Source of the DNA: Streptosporangium minutum | GTDB lineage: Bacteria; Actinomycetota; Actinomycetes; Streptosporangiales; Streptosporangiaceae | Direction: 5' to 3' | Assembly: GCF_002149035.1 (NCBI RefSeq) | Contig: NZ_NGFP01000005.1 | Coordinates: 3,027 to 66,579 of the forward strand | Length of the DNA stretch: 63,553 nucleotides | Shown: positions 8,939 through 17,298 of the stretch, one piece after another | How positions within the stretch are numbered: position 1 is the stretch's first letter | Layout: each line of letters starts with the position of its first letter | The notes under the pieces: model-generated | Databases searched by the model: none | What the model saw: only the letters and a program-made list of their open reading frames with translations | Told to the model about the DNA's origin: nothing | Made by a program: the position numbers and the translations under genes

Positions 8939-8964
8939 CAATTTAGTTGTGCACAATCAAGTTG
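8939..8964. promoter_or_regulatory. OhrR operator between ohrR and ohr
   Basis: A 26-bp imperfect palindrome (20 of 26 positions symmetric) with a perfect core TTGTGCACAA at 8947-8956. It sits between the divergent ohrR and ohr starts, 24 bp before the ohr ATG. The shape (AT-rich half sites around TGCA) fits known OhrR/MarR operators, so it likely represses both genes. Confidence 0.75.
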
Positions 8965-8987
8965 CCAGCAACCAAAAAGGAGACTCC

Positions 8988-9398
8988 ATGAGCACGCTGT
9001 ACACGGCCGTCGCCACCGCCTCCGGACGCGAAGGGCGGGCGGTGACCTCGGACAACCGCCTCGACGTGACGCTCGCGCCGCCGGAGGAGCTCGGCGGCTC
9101 CGGCGAGGGCACCAACCCCGAGCAGCTGTTCGCGGCGGGCTACGCGGCCTGTTTCGCCAGCGCGCTCCAGCTCGTCGGCAGGCGGAGGAAGCTCGACGTC
9201 TCCGACGTCGCGGTGACCGCCGAGGTCGGCCTCGTGCCCGACGGCCAGGCCTTCGGGCTGACCGTGACGCTGCGGGTCGAGCTCCCCGAGGAGTTGCGGG
9301 GCGAGAGCGGCACCGCCCTGGTGGAAGCCACCCACCAGGTCTGCCCCTACTCCAACGCCACCAGGGGCAACGTCCCGGTCACCCTGGTGATCGAGTAG
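8988..9398 (+). CDS. ohr: Organic hydroperoxide resistance protein Ohr
   Basis: A 136-residue Ohr/OsmC-family thiol peroxidase. Catalytic C55 lies in GYAACFASAL and C119 in HQVCPYSNAT, matching the two conserved cysteines of Ohr. NPEQLFAAGYAAC and the GNVPVTLVIE end are family hallmarks. It reduces organic and fatty-acid hydroperoxides in the cytosol using lipoylated-protein or thiol electron donors. The frame is open further upstream, but AAAAAGGAG just before ATG 8988 fixes the start. It is controlled by the adjacent ohrR. Confidence 0.93.
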   Translation: MSTLYTAVATASGREGRAVTSDNRLDVTLAPPEELGGSGEGTNPEQLFAAGYAACFASALQLVGRRRKLDVSDVAVTAEVGLVPDGQAFGLTVTLRVELPEELRGESGTALVEATHQVCPYSNATRGNVPVTLVIE

Positions 9399-9401
9399 GG
9401 C

Positions 9402-9770
9402 TCACGCCCGGCGGAGGGGACGGCGACCGGCGAAGCCGAGGTCCTCGCGGTGATACCAGGCCAGGTCGCGATCCCCTTCGAGCCAGCACAGCCGGACGGG
9501 CACCCCGTCGAGCACCGAGGGGAAGTCCACCAGCAGGGGCGCGACTCCCTTGATCTCGATGCCGTGCGCCTCGAACCAGCCGAGGATCTCTCCCAGCCGC
9601 GCCTCGAAGGCCTTCGCCTCCGGCAGGCCGCCGGACTCCGAGACCCCGTGCTCGCGGAGGTCCCGCGCGAGCTCGGCGAGGTCCCCGCGGAGGCTCACGA
9701 ATTCGTCGGCCCGCTCCAGCAGCGCCGGCATCAGTGCCCGCGCCTCCTCGACGGTGAAGATCCTGTCCAC
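9402..9770 (-). CDS. DUF2203 family protein
   Basis: A 122-residue soluble protein typical of DUF2203: MDRIFTVEEARALMPALLER at the N-terminus, then a helical region, then GVAPLLVDFPSVLDG and RLCWLEGDRDLAWYHREDLGFAGR. It reads through a GTG start at 9768-9770. It is convergent with ohr, 3 bp past the ohr stop. The family is widespread in actinobacteria and has no known function. Confidence 0.82.
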   Translation of the reverse strand: MDRIFTVEEARALMPALLERADEFVSLRGDLAELARDLREHGVSESGGLPEAKAFEARLGEILGWFEAHGIEIKGVAPLLVDFPSVLDGVPVRLCWLEGDRDLAWYHREDLGFAGRRPLRRA

Positions 9771-9957
9771 TCCTGAACGTTAGCGCCTCACCGGCGCCCG
9801 CGCCCGGGGCGCATCGCGGAAGACGCTCACCGGCGCCCTCGGCGGGAAACGGCAGACGGCGCGCAAGAAGCACGCGCACCGGCTCATCGACGGCGGGAGA
9901 CGAGCCGGGTGCGCACGGGATCCGCCCCCGCAGGCACGGCGGGAACGGCCGCACCGG

Positions 9958-11292
9958 CTACACCGGTGACATCTCCGGATCGGCGCGTTCGGCCGGCGGG
10001 GCGGGCGGGTCCTCGTCCAGCAGGGTGGTCTCGTCGAACGGGACGCGGCCGGCCAGCACCTCGGCCGCGCGTTCCCGGTCGAACTCGCCGGTCCAGGTGC
10101 CGACCAGGACGGTGGCGACCGCGTTGCCGGCGAAGTTGGTCAGCGCCCGCGCCTCGGACATGAAGCGGTCGATGCCGACGATCAGGCCGACGCCGTCGAC
10201 CAGGTCGGGACGGTGGGACTGCAGGCCCCCGGCTAGGGTGGCCAGGCCCGCCCCGGTGACCCCGGCGGCGCCCTTGGAAGCGATGATCATGAAGACCAGC
10301 AGGGAGACCTGCTCGCCGAGCGAGAGCGGGGCGCCGGTGGCGCTCGCGACGAACAGGGTGGCCATCGTCAGGTAGATGGCGCTGCCGTCGAGGTTGAAGG
10401 AGTAGCCGGTCGGCACGGTGATGCCGACGACGGGACGGCTCACGCCGAGATGCTCCATCTTGGCGATCAGTCGCGGCAGGGCCGACTCCGAGGACGAGGT
10501 TCCCAGGATGAGCAGGAACTCCCGGCTGAGGTAGCGCAGCAGGGACAGCAGGTTGACCCGGGCGACCAGCCAGAGCATCGGCCCCAGCACGCCCAGCACG
10601 AACACCAGGCAGGTCACGTAGAAGGCGAGCATGATGACGCCGAGGCTCGTGAGCGCGTCCACGCCGGTGGCGCCGACGACCGCCGCCATCGCACCGAAGG
10701 CGCCGACCGGTGCGGCCCACATGATCATGGCGAGGATGCGGAAGACGAGCCGCTGGATGTGCCCGATGCCGGCGAGGACGGGCGCTCCCCGCGCCCCCAT
10801 GGCCTGCAGGGCGAATCCGGCGAGCAGGGCCACCAGCAGGGTCTGCAGCACCTGGCCCTCGGTGAAGGCCGACACCAGCGTGGTCGGGATCATCCCGAGC
10901 AGGAACGTCACCGTGTCGCTCTCGCCGCCCTTGGCCGCCTCGGCCTCGGCGCTCCTGCGGAGCTCGTCGGTGAGCTGGAGGCCGTGGCCGGGGTCGATCA
11001 GGTTGCCCACGGCCAGGCCGATGCCCAGCGCGACGGTCGACATGACGAGGAAGTAGCCGAGCGCCAGGCCGCCGACCCGGCCGACCTTGGCGGCCTGGGT
11101 GACCGATCCGACGCCGAGCACGATGGTGCAGAAGATGATCGGGCTGATCATCATCTTGATCAGTGCGACGAAGGCCGTGCCCAGCGGTTTCAGCTCCTTG
11201 CCGAGATCGGGGGCCACGAGCCCGACGGTGATCCCGGCGATCACCGCAACGATCACCGCTATATAAAGATAATGAGTACGATCTCGGGACAT
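9958..11292 (-). CDS. dctA: C4-dicarboxylate:cation symporter DctA (DAACS family)
   Basis: A 444-residue transporter of the dicarboxylate/amino-acid:cation symporter family. It shows about eight membrane segments, the serine-rich reentrant loop LGTSSSESALPRLIAKM, the TGYSFNLDGSAIYLTMATLF segment and MIIASKGAAGVTGAG, with FAGNAVATVLVGTW in the last helix. The cytoplasmic tail is acidic and proline-rich. It imports succinate, fumarate and malate with Na+ or H+. It is divergent from a DctB/DctR-like two-component system that very probably controls it. Confidence 0.9.
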   Translation of the reverse strand: MSRDRTHYLYIAVIVAVIAGITVGLVAPDLGKELKPLGTAFVALIKMMISPIIFCTIVLGVGSVTQAAKVGRVGGLALGYFLVMSTVALGIGLAVGNLIDPGHGLQLTDELRRSAEAEAAKGGESDTVTFLLGMIPTTLVSAFTEGQVLQTLLVALLAGFALQAMGARGAPVLAGIGHIQRLVFRILAMIMWAAPVGAFGAMAAVVGATGVDALTSLGVIMLAFYVTCLVFVLGVLGPMLWLVARVNLLSLLRYLSREFLLILGTSSSESALPRLIAKMEHLGVSRPVVGITVPTGYSFNLDGSAIYLTMATLFVASATGAPLSLGEQVSLLVFMIIASKGAAGVTGAGLATLAGGLQSHRPDLVDGVGLIVGIDRFMSEARALTNFAGNAVATVLVGTWTGEFDRERAAEVLAGRVPFDETTLLDEDPPAPPAERADPEMSPV

Positions 11293-11355
11293 AGTGGACT
11301 CGCGATCTTCTCGATCTAGAGGAAAACTCTGGTCGAGCGACTATGCGTCCACGGT

Positions 11356-11369
11356 GTGACCCAAGTCAC
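11356..11369. promoter_or_regulatory. Inverted repeat between dctA and the two-component genes
   Basis: GTGAC-CCAA-GTCAC is a perfect 5-bp inverted repeat in the 102-bp space between the dctA start (11292) and the kinase ATG (11395). It is a candidate binding site for the response regulator encoded at 12975-13646. It overlaps a possible upstream GTG start of the kinase, which argues against that longer start. Confidence 0.4.
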
Positions 11370-11394
11370 CATTGCGTACATTTTGGTCGTGGAC

Positions 11395-12978
11395 ATGAGG
11401 GAGCTGCCGGGACGGGTGCGCCGCTGGAGCCTGGCCCGGCAGATGCTGGCGTTGCAGATCGTCGTCGTCGGGGTCACCGTGACGGGAGGCGCGGCCCTGG
11501 CCTTCCTCCAGGCCCGCGACCTGCTCGTGGAGGAGGCGGCAGGGAAGGCCAGGGCGGTGACCGTCAGCGTGGCCGACTCCCCCTCGGTCCTGGCCTCCCT
11601 CGGCGACTCCGCCGCGCTCCAGCCGTACGCCGAACGGGTCCGGCGGGAGACCGGGGTGGACTTCGTCACGATCATGAGCACCGGCGGGCTCCGCTACACC
11701 CATCCCAACCCGGCCCAGATCGGCCGCCGGTTCCTCGGCACCACCGCGCCCGCCCTGGAGGGCCGGACCTTCACCGAGACCTACACCGGCACCCTCGGCT
11801 CCTCGGTGCGCGCCGTCGCCCCGGTGCGCGACGCCGACGGGAAGGTCCGGGCCCTGGTCAGCGCGGGCATCACGGTCGAGAGGATCGGCGTCAGGCTCCG
11901 CGGGCAGATCACCGGCGCGGTGTTCATCGGCCTGCTCGGCCTGTCCACCGGCGGCGCGGGCACCTGTCTGGTCGGCAGCCGGCTGCGCCGCCAGACCCGC
12001 GGGATGGGCCCCGCCGAGCTCAGCCGGATGTACGGGTACCACGACGCGATCCTGCACGCCGTACGGGAGGGGCTGCTGCTGGTCGACGACGCGGGCGGGC
12101 TGACGCTGTGCAACGACGGCGCCCGGGAGCTCCTCGGCCTGCGTGGCGAGGCGGACGGGCGGCACGTCACCGAGCTGGGCCTGCCCGCCTCCCTCACCGA
12201 GCTGCTGGTGGCCGGGGAGAACCGGACCGACGAGATCCACCTGACCGGCGAGCGGACGCTCGTGGTGAACGTCGCCGTGGTCCGCTCCGGCAACCGCTCG
12301 CTCGGCACGGTGGTCACCCTGCGCGACCATACCGAGCTGCAGTCCCTGACCGGGCAGCTCGACGCCGAACGCGGCTTCGCCGACTCCCTGCGCGCCGCCG
12401 CGCACGAGTCGGCCAACCGGCTGCACACCGTCGTCACCCTGGTCGAGCTGGGCCGCGCCGAGCAGGCGGTGGCCTTCGCGACCGCCGAGCTGAGGGCGGC
12501 GCAGCAGCTCACCGACCGGGTGGTGGGCGCGGTGCGTGAGCCGGTGCTCGCGGCGCTGCTGCTGGGCAAGAGCGCGGAGGCGGCCGAGCGCGGCGTGGAG
12601 CTGGTGATCAGCCCCGACACCGAGCTCGACGACATCGGCCTGGACGAGCGGGACCTGGTGACGATCCTCGGCAACCTGATAGACAACGCGGTCGAGGCGG
12701 CCATGTCGGGCGTCCCGCCCGCGCGGGTGGACGTCCGCCTGCGCGCCGACGAGACGACCTTCCTGCTCGGCGTGGCCGACAGCGGCCCGGGGATGGACGC
12801 CGTCACCGCGCGGGAGGCCTTCCGGCCGGGCTGGACCACCAAGGGTGACGGCCGCGGGCTCGGGCTGGCCATGGTGGGGCAGGCGGTGCGCCGCCTGGGC
12901 GGCACGATCGATGTCGGCGGCGGCCAGGGAGCGGTGTTCACCGTACGGCTGCCGCTGCTGGGGAGGGAGGTCCCATGA
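11395..12978 (+). CDS. DctB/CitA-type sensor histidine kinase
   Basis: About 527 residues: an N-terminal membrane span (MLALQIVVVGVTVTGG), an extracytoplasmic sensor domain with dicarboxylate-sensor features (VDFVTIMSTGGLRYTHP, FTETYTGTLGSSVRAV), a second span, a cytoplasmic PAS (about 220-320) and a kinase core. The H-box histidine is H337 (AAAHESANRLH). ATP-binding boxes are LGNLIDNAVEAA (N), ADSGPGMD (G1) and GDGRGLGLAMV (G2). This is the CitA/DcuS class that senses C4-dicarboxylates or citrate. An upstream GTG at 11356 in frame is possible. The stop overlaps the response regulator ATG (ATGA). Confidence 0.87.
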   Translation: MRELPGRVRRWSLARQMLALQIVVVGVTVTGGAALAFLQARDLLVEEAAGKARAVTVSVADSPSVLASLGDSAALQPYAERVRRETGVDFVTIMSTGGLRYTHPNPAQIGRRFLGTTAPALEGRTFTETYTGTLGSSVRAVAPVRDADGKVRALVSAGITVERIGVRLRGQITGAVFIGLLGLSTGGAGTCLVGSRLRRQTRGMGPAELSRMYGYHDAILHAVREGLLLVDDAGGLTLCNDGARELLGLRGEADGRHVTELGLPASLTELLVAGENRTDEIHLTGERTLVVNVAVVRSGNRSLGTVVTLRDHTELQSLTGQLDAERGFADSLRAAAHESANRLHTVVTLVELGRAEQAVAFATAELRAAQQLTDRVVGAVREPVLAALLLGKSAEAAERGVELVISPDTELDDIGLDERDLVTILGNLIDNAVEAAMSGVPPARVDVRLRADETTFLLGVADSGPGMDAVTAREAFRPGWTTKGDGRGLGLAMVGQAVRRLGGTIDVGGGQGAVFTVRLPLLGREVP

Positions 12979-13646
12979 TCTCGGTACTGGTCGTGGAGGA
13001 CGAGGAGATCACCGCCGAGGCGAACCGCCTCTATGTGGAACGGGTGCCCGGTTTCCGGGTGGAGGGGGTGGCCAGGTCCGGCGGGGAGGCGCTGCGTTTC
13101 GTACGGCGGCGCCCGGTGGACCTGATCCTGCTCGACCTCTACCTGCCCGACATGCACGGGCTGGAGGTGTGCCGGGCCCTGCGGGCGGCGGGCGTCCTGT
13201 CCGACGTCATCGCGGTCACCTCGGCGCGCGACCTGTCGGTGGTCCGGTCCGCGGTCTCCGTCGGCGTGGCGCAGTACCTGCTCAAGCCCTTCACGTTCGC
13301 CTCGCTCAGCGAGAAGCTCACGCGCTACGCGCGGTTCCGGTCGTCGGTGGAGGGCGCGGGCGAGGTAGGCGGCCAGAACGAGGTGGACCGCGCGCTGGCC
13401 GCCCTGCGGGGCCCGGGGCACAGCCCGCTGCCGAAGGGGATGGCCTCGGTCACCCTCGACGCCGTACTGGCCGAGCTGCGCAAGGCTCCCCAAGGCGTGT
13501 CGGCGCAGGCGGCCGGCACCGCGATCGGCATCTCGCGGGTGACCGCCCGCCGCTACCTGGAACACTTGACAGACAGCGGCGTCGTGCGCCGGGTCCCGCA
13601 GTACGGCGGGGTCGGGCGGCCCGAGCTGCTCTATCGAATCGTTTGA
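12975..13646 (+). CDS. CitB/DctR-family response regulator
   Basis: A 223-residue two-domain regulator. The receiver (residues 1-120) carries acidic E8/D9/E10, the phospho-acceptor D54 (LLDLYLPD), the T/S switch in AVTSARD and K in LLKPF. A linker follows, then a C-terminal helix-turn-helix (GISRVTARRYLEHL) of the CitB/DctR type. It is coupled to the kinase by an ATGA overlap. The expected target is the divergent dctA promoter, giving dicarboxylate-inducible uptake. Confidence 0.88.
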   Translation: MISVLVVEDEEITAEANRLYVERVPGFRVEGVARSGGEALRFVRRRPVDLILLDLYLPDMHGLEVCRALRAAGVLSDVIAVTSARDLSVVRSAVSVGVAQYLLKPFTFASLSEKLTRYARFRSSVEGAGEVGGQNEVDRALAALRGPGHSPLPKGMASVTLDAVLAELRKAPQGVSAQAAGTAIGISRVTARRYLEHLTDSGVVRRVPQYGGVGRPELLYRIV

Positions 13647-13726
13647 GTTCCGATGCGTCAGCGGGGCCGCAGACCTGGTAGGACAGAGGCAGCCCGCCCT
13701 GCGACCCGCGGGCGGAGGAGTGAGGC

Positions 13727-14071
13727 ATGGTCTTTTTCACGGTTTCGACGAGCCTGCACGAGACGGCGTGCGTCGTCCAGGCAAGCGGGGAGCTCGACTA
13801 CGGCAACGCGCCCGTCTTCCGCGACGAGATGACCAAGGTCTGGGAGGCCGAGGCCCCTCCCACAGTCGTCATCGACGTCACGGCGCTCACCTTCTGCGAC
13901 TCCACCGGCGTCGCGGAACTGATCGTGAGCCTCCGGCAGAGCCGCACCCTGGGCACCCGCCTGGTCCTCGTCGGCGTTCACGGCACCCTGGAGCGGATCC
14001 TGACCATCACCGGTCTGCGCTCCGCCTTCGAGCTCTCCCCCTCCGTCGAGGAAGCCCTGCGGGAGATGTGA
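13727..14071 (+). CDS. STAS-domain anti-anti-sigma factor
   Basis: A 114-residue stand-alone STAS protein of the SpoIIAA/RsbV type. The phosphorylatable serine lies in TFCDSTGVAEL, and the sheet/helix order fits the fold. Such proteins bind an anti-sigma kinase when dephosphorylated and so free a stress sigma factor. The ribosome site GGAGGAGTGAGGC precedes ATG 13727. No anti-sigma kinase is nearby, so its partner is elsewhere. The gene ends immediately against the convergent small membrane protein gene. Confidence 0.87.
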   Translation: MVFFTVSTSLHETACVVQASGELDYGNAPVFRDEMTKVWEAEAPPTVVIDVTALTFCDSTGVAELIVSLRQSRTLGTRLVLVGVHGTLERILTITGLRSAFELSPSVEEALREM

Positions 14072-14296
14072 TCAGCTGGTGTGGTCCAGCGGCGCCCGGG
14101 GCGCGTCGATGATCACGTCGGAGAAGATGTCGACCAGCAGGGCGACCACACCGCCGACGGCGACGATCCCGGCCCCCACCCAGAACAGCATCCAGTTGGG
14201 ACCGAGGCACAGGGCCACACCGCCGACGGTGAACCCGATCAGAATGATGATCACCGCAAGCCAAGACTTGGGGCTTCCTCCGTGGCTTCCAGCCAT
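14072..14296 (-). CDS. Small two-span membrane protein (HGxxP-motif actinobacterial family)
   Basis: A 74-residue protein, MAGSHGGSPKSWLAVIIILIG at the start, with two predicted membrane helices (about 12-32 and 36-58) and a short hydrophilic tail. It resembles a short actinobacterial family with an N-terminal HGG-x-P motif and no known function. AGGAAAGG precedes the ATG. It lies 27 bp downstream of the MarR gene and is probably co-transcribed with it. Confidence 0.7.
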   Translation of the reverse strand: MAGSHGGSPKSWLAVIIILIGFTVGGVALCLGPNWMLFWVGAGIVAVGGVVALLVDIFSDVIIDAPRAPLDHTS

Positions 14297-14323
14297 GAGC
14301 CTTTCCTGTCCTCTCCGTGTGGG

Positions 14324-14770
14324 TCAGGGATGCGCGCCGTTCGCCGCGGCGATCACCCTGGTCAGCGACTCGTGGAGCTCCTGCAGCTCTTCCAGTCCCA
14401 TACCCAGGCGTTCGACGACGGACGGCGGAATCCTCTCAGCTTCGCTCCTCAGCTCCCGGCCCTCCGGAGTGAGCGTGACCTCCAGGACGCGTTCGTCCCG
14501 GCTGCCGCGCCGCCGCCGGACGTAGCCGATCGCCTCAAGACGTTTGAGGAGCGGGGACAGCGTACCGGGGTCGAGTTGCAGTAGCTTGCTCAGCTCCTTC
14601 ACAGACAGGGGCGCGTGCTGCCAGAGCGCGAGCATCACCAGATACTGCGGGTGGGTGAGCCCCATGGGTTGCAGCAGCGGCCGGTAGACCCCGATGACGC
14701 TGCGCGAGGCGACTGCCAGGGCAAAGCACACTTGCCGCTCCAGATGAAGCGCATCGGTCATCTCGCTCAC
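14324..14770 (-). CDS. Second OhrR-like MarR-family redox regulator
   Basis: A 148-residue MarR protein closely similar to the OhrR at 8478-8909: cysteine C15 in ERQVCFALAVASRSV, TLSPLLKRLEAIGYVRRRRG in the winged helix and GSRDERVLEVTLT in the wing. The frame is open from GTG 14776, but AGGAGG directly upstream is correctly spaced only for GTG 14770. A palindrome at 14796-14815 lies in its promoter. The C15 environment predicts peroxide or thiol-stress sensing. The flanking small membrane protein genes (14072-14296 and 14852-15034) are the likely targets. Confidence 0.85.
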   Translation of the reverse strand: MSEMTDALHLERQVCFALAVASRSVIGVYRPLLQPMGLTHPQYLVMLALWQHAPLSVKELSKLLQLDPGTLSPLLKRLEAIGYVRRRRGSRDERVLEVTLTPEGRELRSEAERIPPSVVERLGMGLEELQELHESLTRVIAAANGAHP

Positions 14771-14795
14771 GCACACCTCCTACCGACATAGTACG

Positions 14796-14815
14796 ATAAT
14801 TGGTGCACAAACTAT
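14796..14815. promoter_or_regulatory. Operator-like palindrome for the second OhrR-like regulator
   Basis: A 20-bp palindrome centred on TGCA (16 of 20 positions symmetric; core TTGGTGCACAA) between the MarR gene and the divergent 60-aa membrane protein gene. It resembles the OhrR operator at 8939-8964, consistent with the relatedness of the two regulators. Confidence 0.6.
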
Positions 14816-14851
14816 TGTGACCCCAAGCATAGGTCGGCCAAAAGGAGGCCC

Positions 14852-15034
14852 ATGTTCAACCGCAAGCCGATCGAGGAGCGGATCGCCGAGCGAGAGGCCC
14901 GGCGTCCGGCACTCGCGGAGGGCAAGCACTTCGAGCACGGACCGGCGAAGTTCATCTTCATCTTCGTCATCGTGTTCGTGGTGATCGGCCACATCGCCGG
15001 ACTACTCCTGCTGATGGCCCTGGGCCTGCACTGA
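14852..15034 (+). CDS. 60-residue single-span membrane protein
   Basis: A short protein with a charged N-terminal helix (MFNRKPIEERIAEREARRP), then one strong membrane helix (KFIFIFVIVFVVIGHIAGLLLLMALGL). AAAAGGAGGCCC precedes ATG 14852. It is divergent from an OhrR-like MarR regulator across a palindromic operator, so it is likely induced by redox stress. I do not recognise the family. Confidence 0.7.
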   Translation: MFNRKPIEERIAEREARRPALAEGKHFEHGPAKFIFIFVIVFVVIGHIAGLLLLMALGLH

Positions 15035-15276
15035 GACGTCACCCGGATCCGGCGACGACGATCCCCTGGATCACTCGTCGCCGCCGCCGGAGGCGGATCA
15101 TCCCGCGGCCCCCGTCACGAGCGCGCCGGCACAGGCAGGCGCCCGCCACCTCCCGGTCAACTCACCCCTTGTCCGGCGAACCTGTACGAGTACGCACGGA
15201 GACTGGCGCTTATTTATGAAAATAACTAGGATAATTGGAGCGTGAGCGAGCAGCCCCATGGCGAACAGGAGCGACA

Positions 15277-16449
15277 GTGAGGAACGACCTCCGCATCGGA
15301 GTGGCGGGATACGGCCTGAGGAGGTCACTGGCTCGTGAGGCGCACCGGCCCGGGAACGGCAGCCGGGTGGTGGCGCTGTACGACCCCGACCCCGCGGCGC
15401 AGCGGCAGGCCCGCGCCGAAATAGGCCCCGAGCTGCGGTTGGCCGCCGATTTCGACACGCTGCTGAACGGCGACGTGGACGCGGTGATGATCCTCACACC
15501 CGACCACACCCATGTGGATCTGGCCGTCGCGGCGCTGAGGGCGGGTAGGGCGACCCTGGTGGAGAAGCCGCTGGCGATCACGGTCGAGGACTGCGACCTG
15601 ATCCTGCGCACCGCCCACGAGCACCGCGCCCGGCTGTACGTGGGACACAACATGCGGCACATGCCGGTCGTCCGCGCCATGCGGCAGCTGATCACCGATG
15701 GCGCGATCGGCGAGGTCAGAGCCGTGTGGTGCCGCCACTTCGTCGGGCACGGCGGCGACTACTACTTCAAGGACTGGCACGCCGACCGGCGTAACACCAC
15801 CGGCCTGCTGCTACAGAAGGGCGCCCACGACATCGACGTCATCCACTGGCTGGCCGGGTCCAGGACCGCCCTGGTCACCGGCATGGGCGGCCTGACGGTC
15901 TACGGGCAGGTCACCGACCGTTCCGAGGGGCTCCCACAGGACTGGTTCAGCCCGGAGGCCAACTGGCCGCCCCTCGCCCAGCGCGGCCTCAACCCGGTGG
16001 TGGACGTCGAGGACCTCTCCATGATGCAGATGCGCCTGGAGAACGGCGTCTACGCCAGCTACGAGCAGTGCCACTTCACCCCCGACTACTGGCGCAACTA
16101 CACCGTCATCGGTACGGCCGGCCGCCTGGAGAACTTCGGCGACCACGGGGAGAAGGCCGTCATCCGGGTCTGGAACGGCGGGCGGCGCGGCTACGACCCC
16201 GAGGGCGACCTCCAGGTGCCGATCACGGCGGGCGTGAGCGGCCACGGCGGCGCGGACGAGGGGCTGGTCAGCGAGTTCGTCCGGTTCGCCGTCGAGGGAG
16301 GCATGACCGACACCTCCCCCGTGGCCGCGCGTGACAGCATCGCGGCCGGGGTCCACGCCACCGAGTCCCTGCGGGACGGCTCGACGCCCCGGCAGGTCCC
16401 TCCCGTCTCCCCCGAGCTGGCCGCGTACTTCGCCGCCGGGCAGGTCTGA
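15277..16449 (+). CDS. Gfo/Idh/MocA-family NAD(P)-dependent oxidoreductase
   Basis: A 390-residue oxidoreductase: N-terminal Rossmann fold (LRIGVAGYGLRRSLAREAHR), the conserved VEKPLAITVEDC lysine motif, then the C-terminal alpha/beta domain with WHADRRNTTGLLLQKGAHDIDVIHW containing the catalytic-type His/Asp. Such enzymes oxidise or reduce sugars, inositols or related polyols. The Rossmann loop is slightly unusual (GYGLRRS rather than GxGxxG). AGGAG at 15267-15271 fixes the GTG start at 15277. An AT-rich promoter-like stretch lies at 15209-15240. The gene stands alone and ends at a strong hairpin. Confidence 0.85.
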   Translation: MRNDLRIGVAGYGLRRSLAREAHRPGNGSRVVALYDPDPAAQRQARAEIGPELRLAADFDTLLNGDVDAVMILTPDHTHVDLAVAALRAGRATLVEKPLAITVEDCDLILRTAHEHRARLYVGHNMRHMPVVRAMRQLITDGAIGEVRAVWCRHFVGHGGDYYFKDWHADRRNTTGLLLQKGAHDIDVIHWLAGSRTALVTGMGGLTVYGQVTDRSEGLPQDWFSPEANWPPLAQRGLNPVVDVEDLSMMQMRLENGVYASYEQCHFTPDYWRNYTVIGTAGRLENFGDHGEKAVIRVWNGGRRGYDPEGDLQVPITAGVSGHGGADEGLVSEFVRFAVEGGMTDTSPVAARDSIAAGVHATESLRDGSTPRQVPPVSPELAAYFAAGQV

Positions 16450-16451
16450 CC

Positions 16452-16467
16452 GGGTTTATGTAAACCC
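16452..16467. terminator. Perfect GGGTTTA/TAAACCC inverted repeat after the oxidoreductase
   Basis: A perfect 7-bp inverted repeat with only 2 bp between the arms, starting 2 bp after the stop codon. It may be part of a terminator pair with the GC-rich hairpin at 16481-16510, or a DNA-binding palindrome. Confidence 0.4.
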
Positions 16468-16480
16468 TTTGGATAAATAG

Positions 16481-16510
16481 GCCCCCGTGTCCGGCCGCGG
16501 ACGCGGGGGC
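16481..16510. terminator. Rho-independent-like terminator hairpin
   Basis: GCCCCCG and CGGGGGC arms, extended by GTCC/GGAC around a 6-nt loop, with a single wobble pair between the two stem parts. It ends the 15277-16449 transcript. No T-run follows, as is usual in high-GC actinomycetes. Confidence 0.65.
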
Positions 16511-16888
16511 CGCGCCCGTGGAGTCTCAGGGGTGCGCGGCGGACAACGTCCGGGGTCCCCTCGGCGGCGGGCCGGGGCACGCGTGCGGCGCGGGCGAGCC
16601 CGGTGAGGGTCACGAACCTCCTCGCCGCGCAGGAGGTGAGGGTCACGACCTCCCCGCCGCGCAGGAGCCGCAGGATCGCCGCCGAGTCCAGCCGGCGGAG
16701 CAGGGACGCGTCACCGCTCTCCCGTCTCACCGCCCCTCCCGACCTCGCTCGGAACCGCTCCCGAAGGGCTATTCTGCTTAGATAAGAGTCTTGCGTATTT
16801 GCCGCCAACCGCCTCTCTATTTAGGACGTGAGAGGATGATGATCCGGTTGGCCGGAGTTGGACTGCCCGCCCAGATCAGGAGGTCCGT
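16511..16888. other. Gene-poor interval with a duplicated 33-bp unit
   Basis: No convincing gene. A minus-strand frame through here runs on into the oxidoreductase and looks spurious. Two near-identical 33-bp direct repeats (starting GGTGAGGGTCACGA) lie at 16602-16634 and 16635-16667. The AT-richer stretch at 16770-16820 could hold the promoter of the DUF5302 gene. Confidence 0.5.
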
Positions 16889-17083
16889 ATGTCTGACGTC
16901 ACGCCGGAACCCGAGAGTTCCGAGGACGAGCTGAAGCGCAAGTTCCGCGAGGCCCTGGAGCGCAAGAAGGTCGCGCAGACGGAGGCGAGCACCGGGGGCA
17001 AGGGGAAGAACGCCTCGAAGATCCACGGCGCCCACGGCCCGGTCGGGGGCAAGCGTTCCTTCCGCCGCAAGAGCGGCGGCTGA
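16889..17083 (+). CDS. DUF5302 family small protein
   Basis: A 64-residue, highly charged protein: [19 protein letters not shown], then a basic glycine-rich tail ([18 protein letters not shown]). This is the actinobacterial DUF5302 family. AGGAGG five bases upstream supports the ATG. It is probably largely disordered, with a nucleic-acid-friendly basic C-terminus. Function unknown. Confidence 0.82.
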   Translation: MSDVTPEPESSEDELKRKFREALERKKVAQTEASTGGKGKNASKIHGAHGPVGGKRSFRRKSGG

Positions 17084-17298
17084 GCGCGTCCGGTTCGGGC
17101 GTCCCGCCTGATCCGGACCACGTCGCCGCCCGGCTGGGCACCGACCAGCGGGCGGCGCACTCCCCGTTCGCCCGGGTACGCTCACGCCCGGGAGAGAACT
17201 CTCGCCCGGACCTTCGCCGGCCACCCTGGACAGCGGAGCGCCGGCGCGCGCCGTGACACGACCTCCGTCCCGGGGCGGCTCCATTCCGAAGGAGGGCG

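Noticed and set aside
16191-16808. A 205-codon minus-strand frame
   Set aside because: Runs from a gene-poor interval across the strong terminator and into the antisense of the oxidoreductase; no domain.
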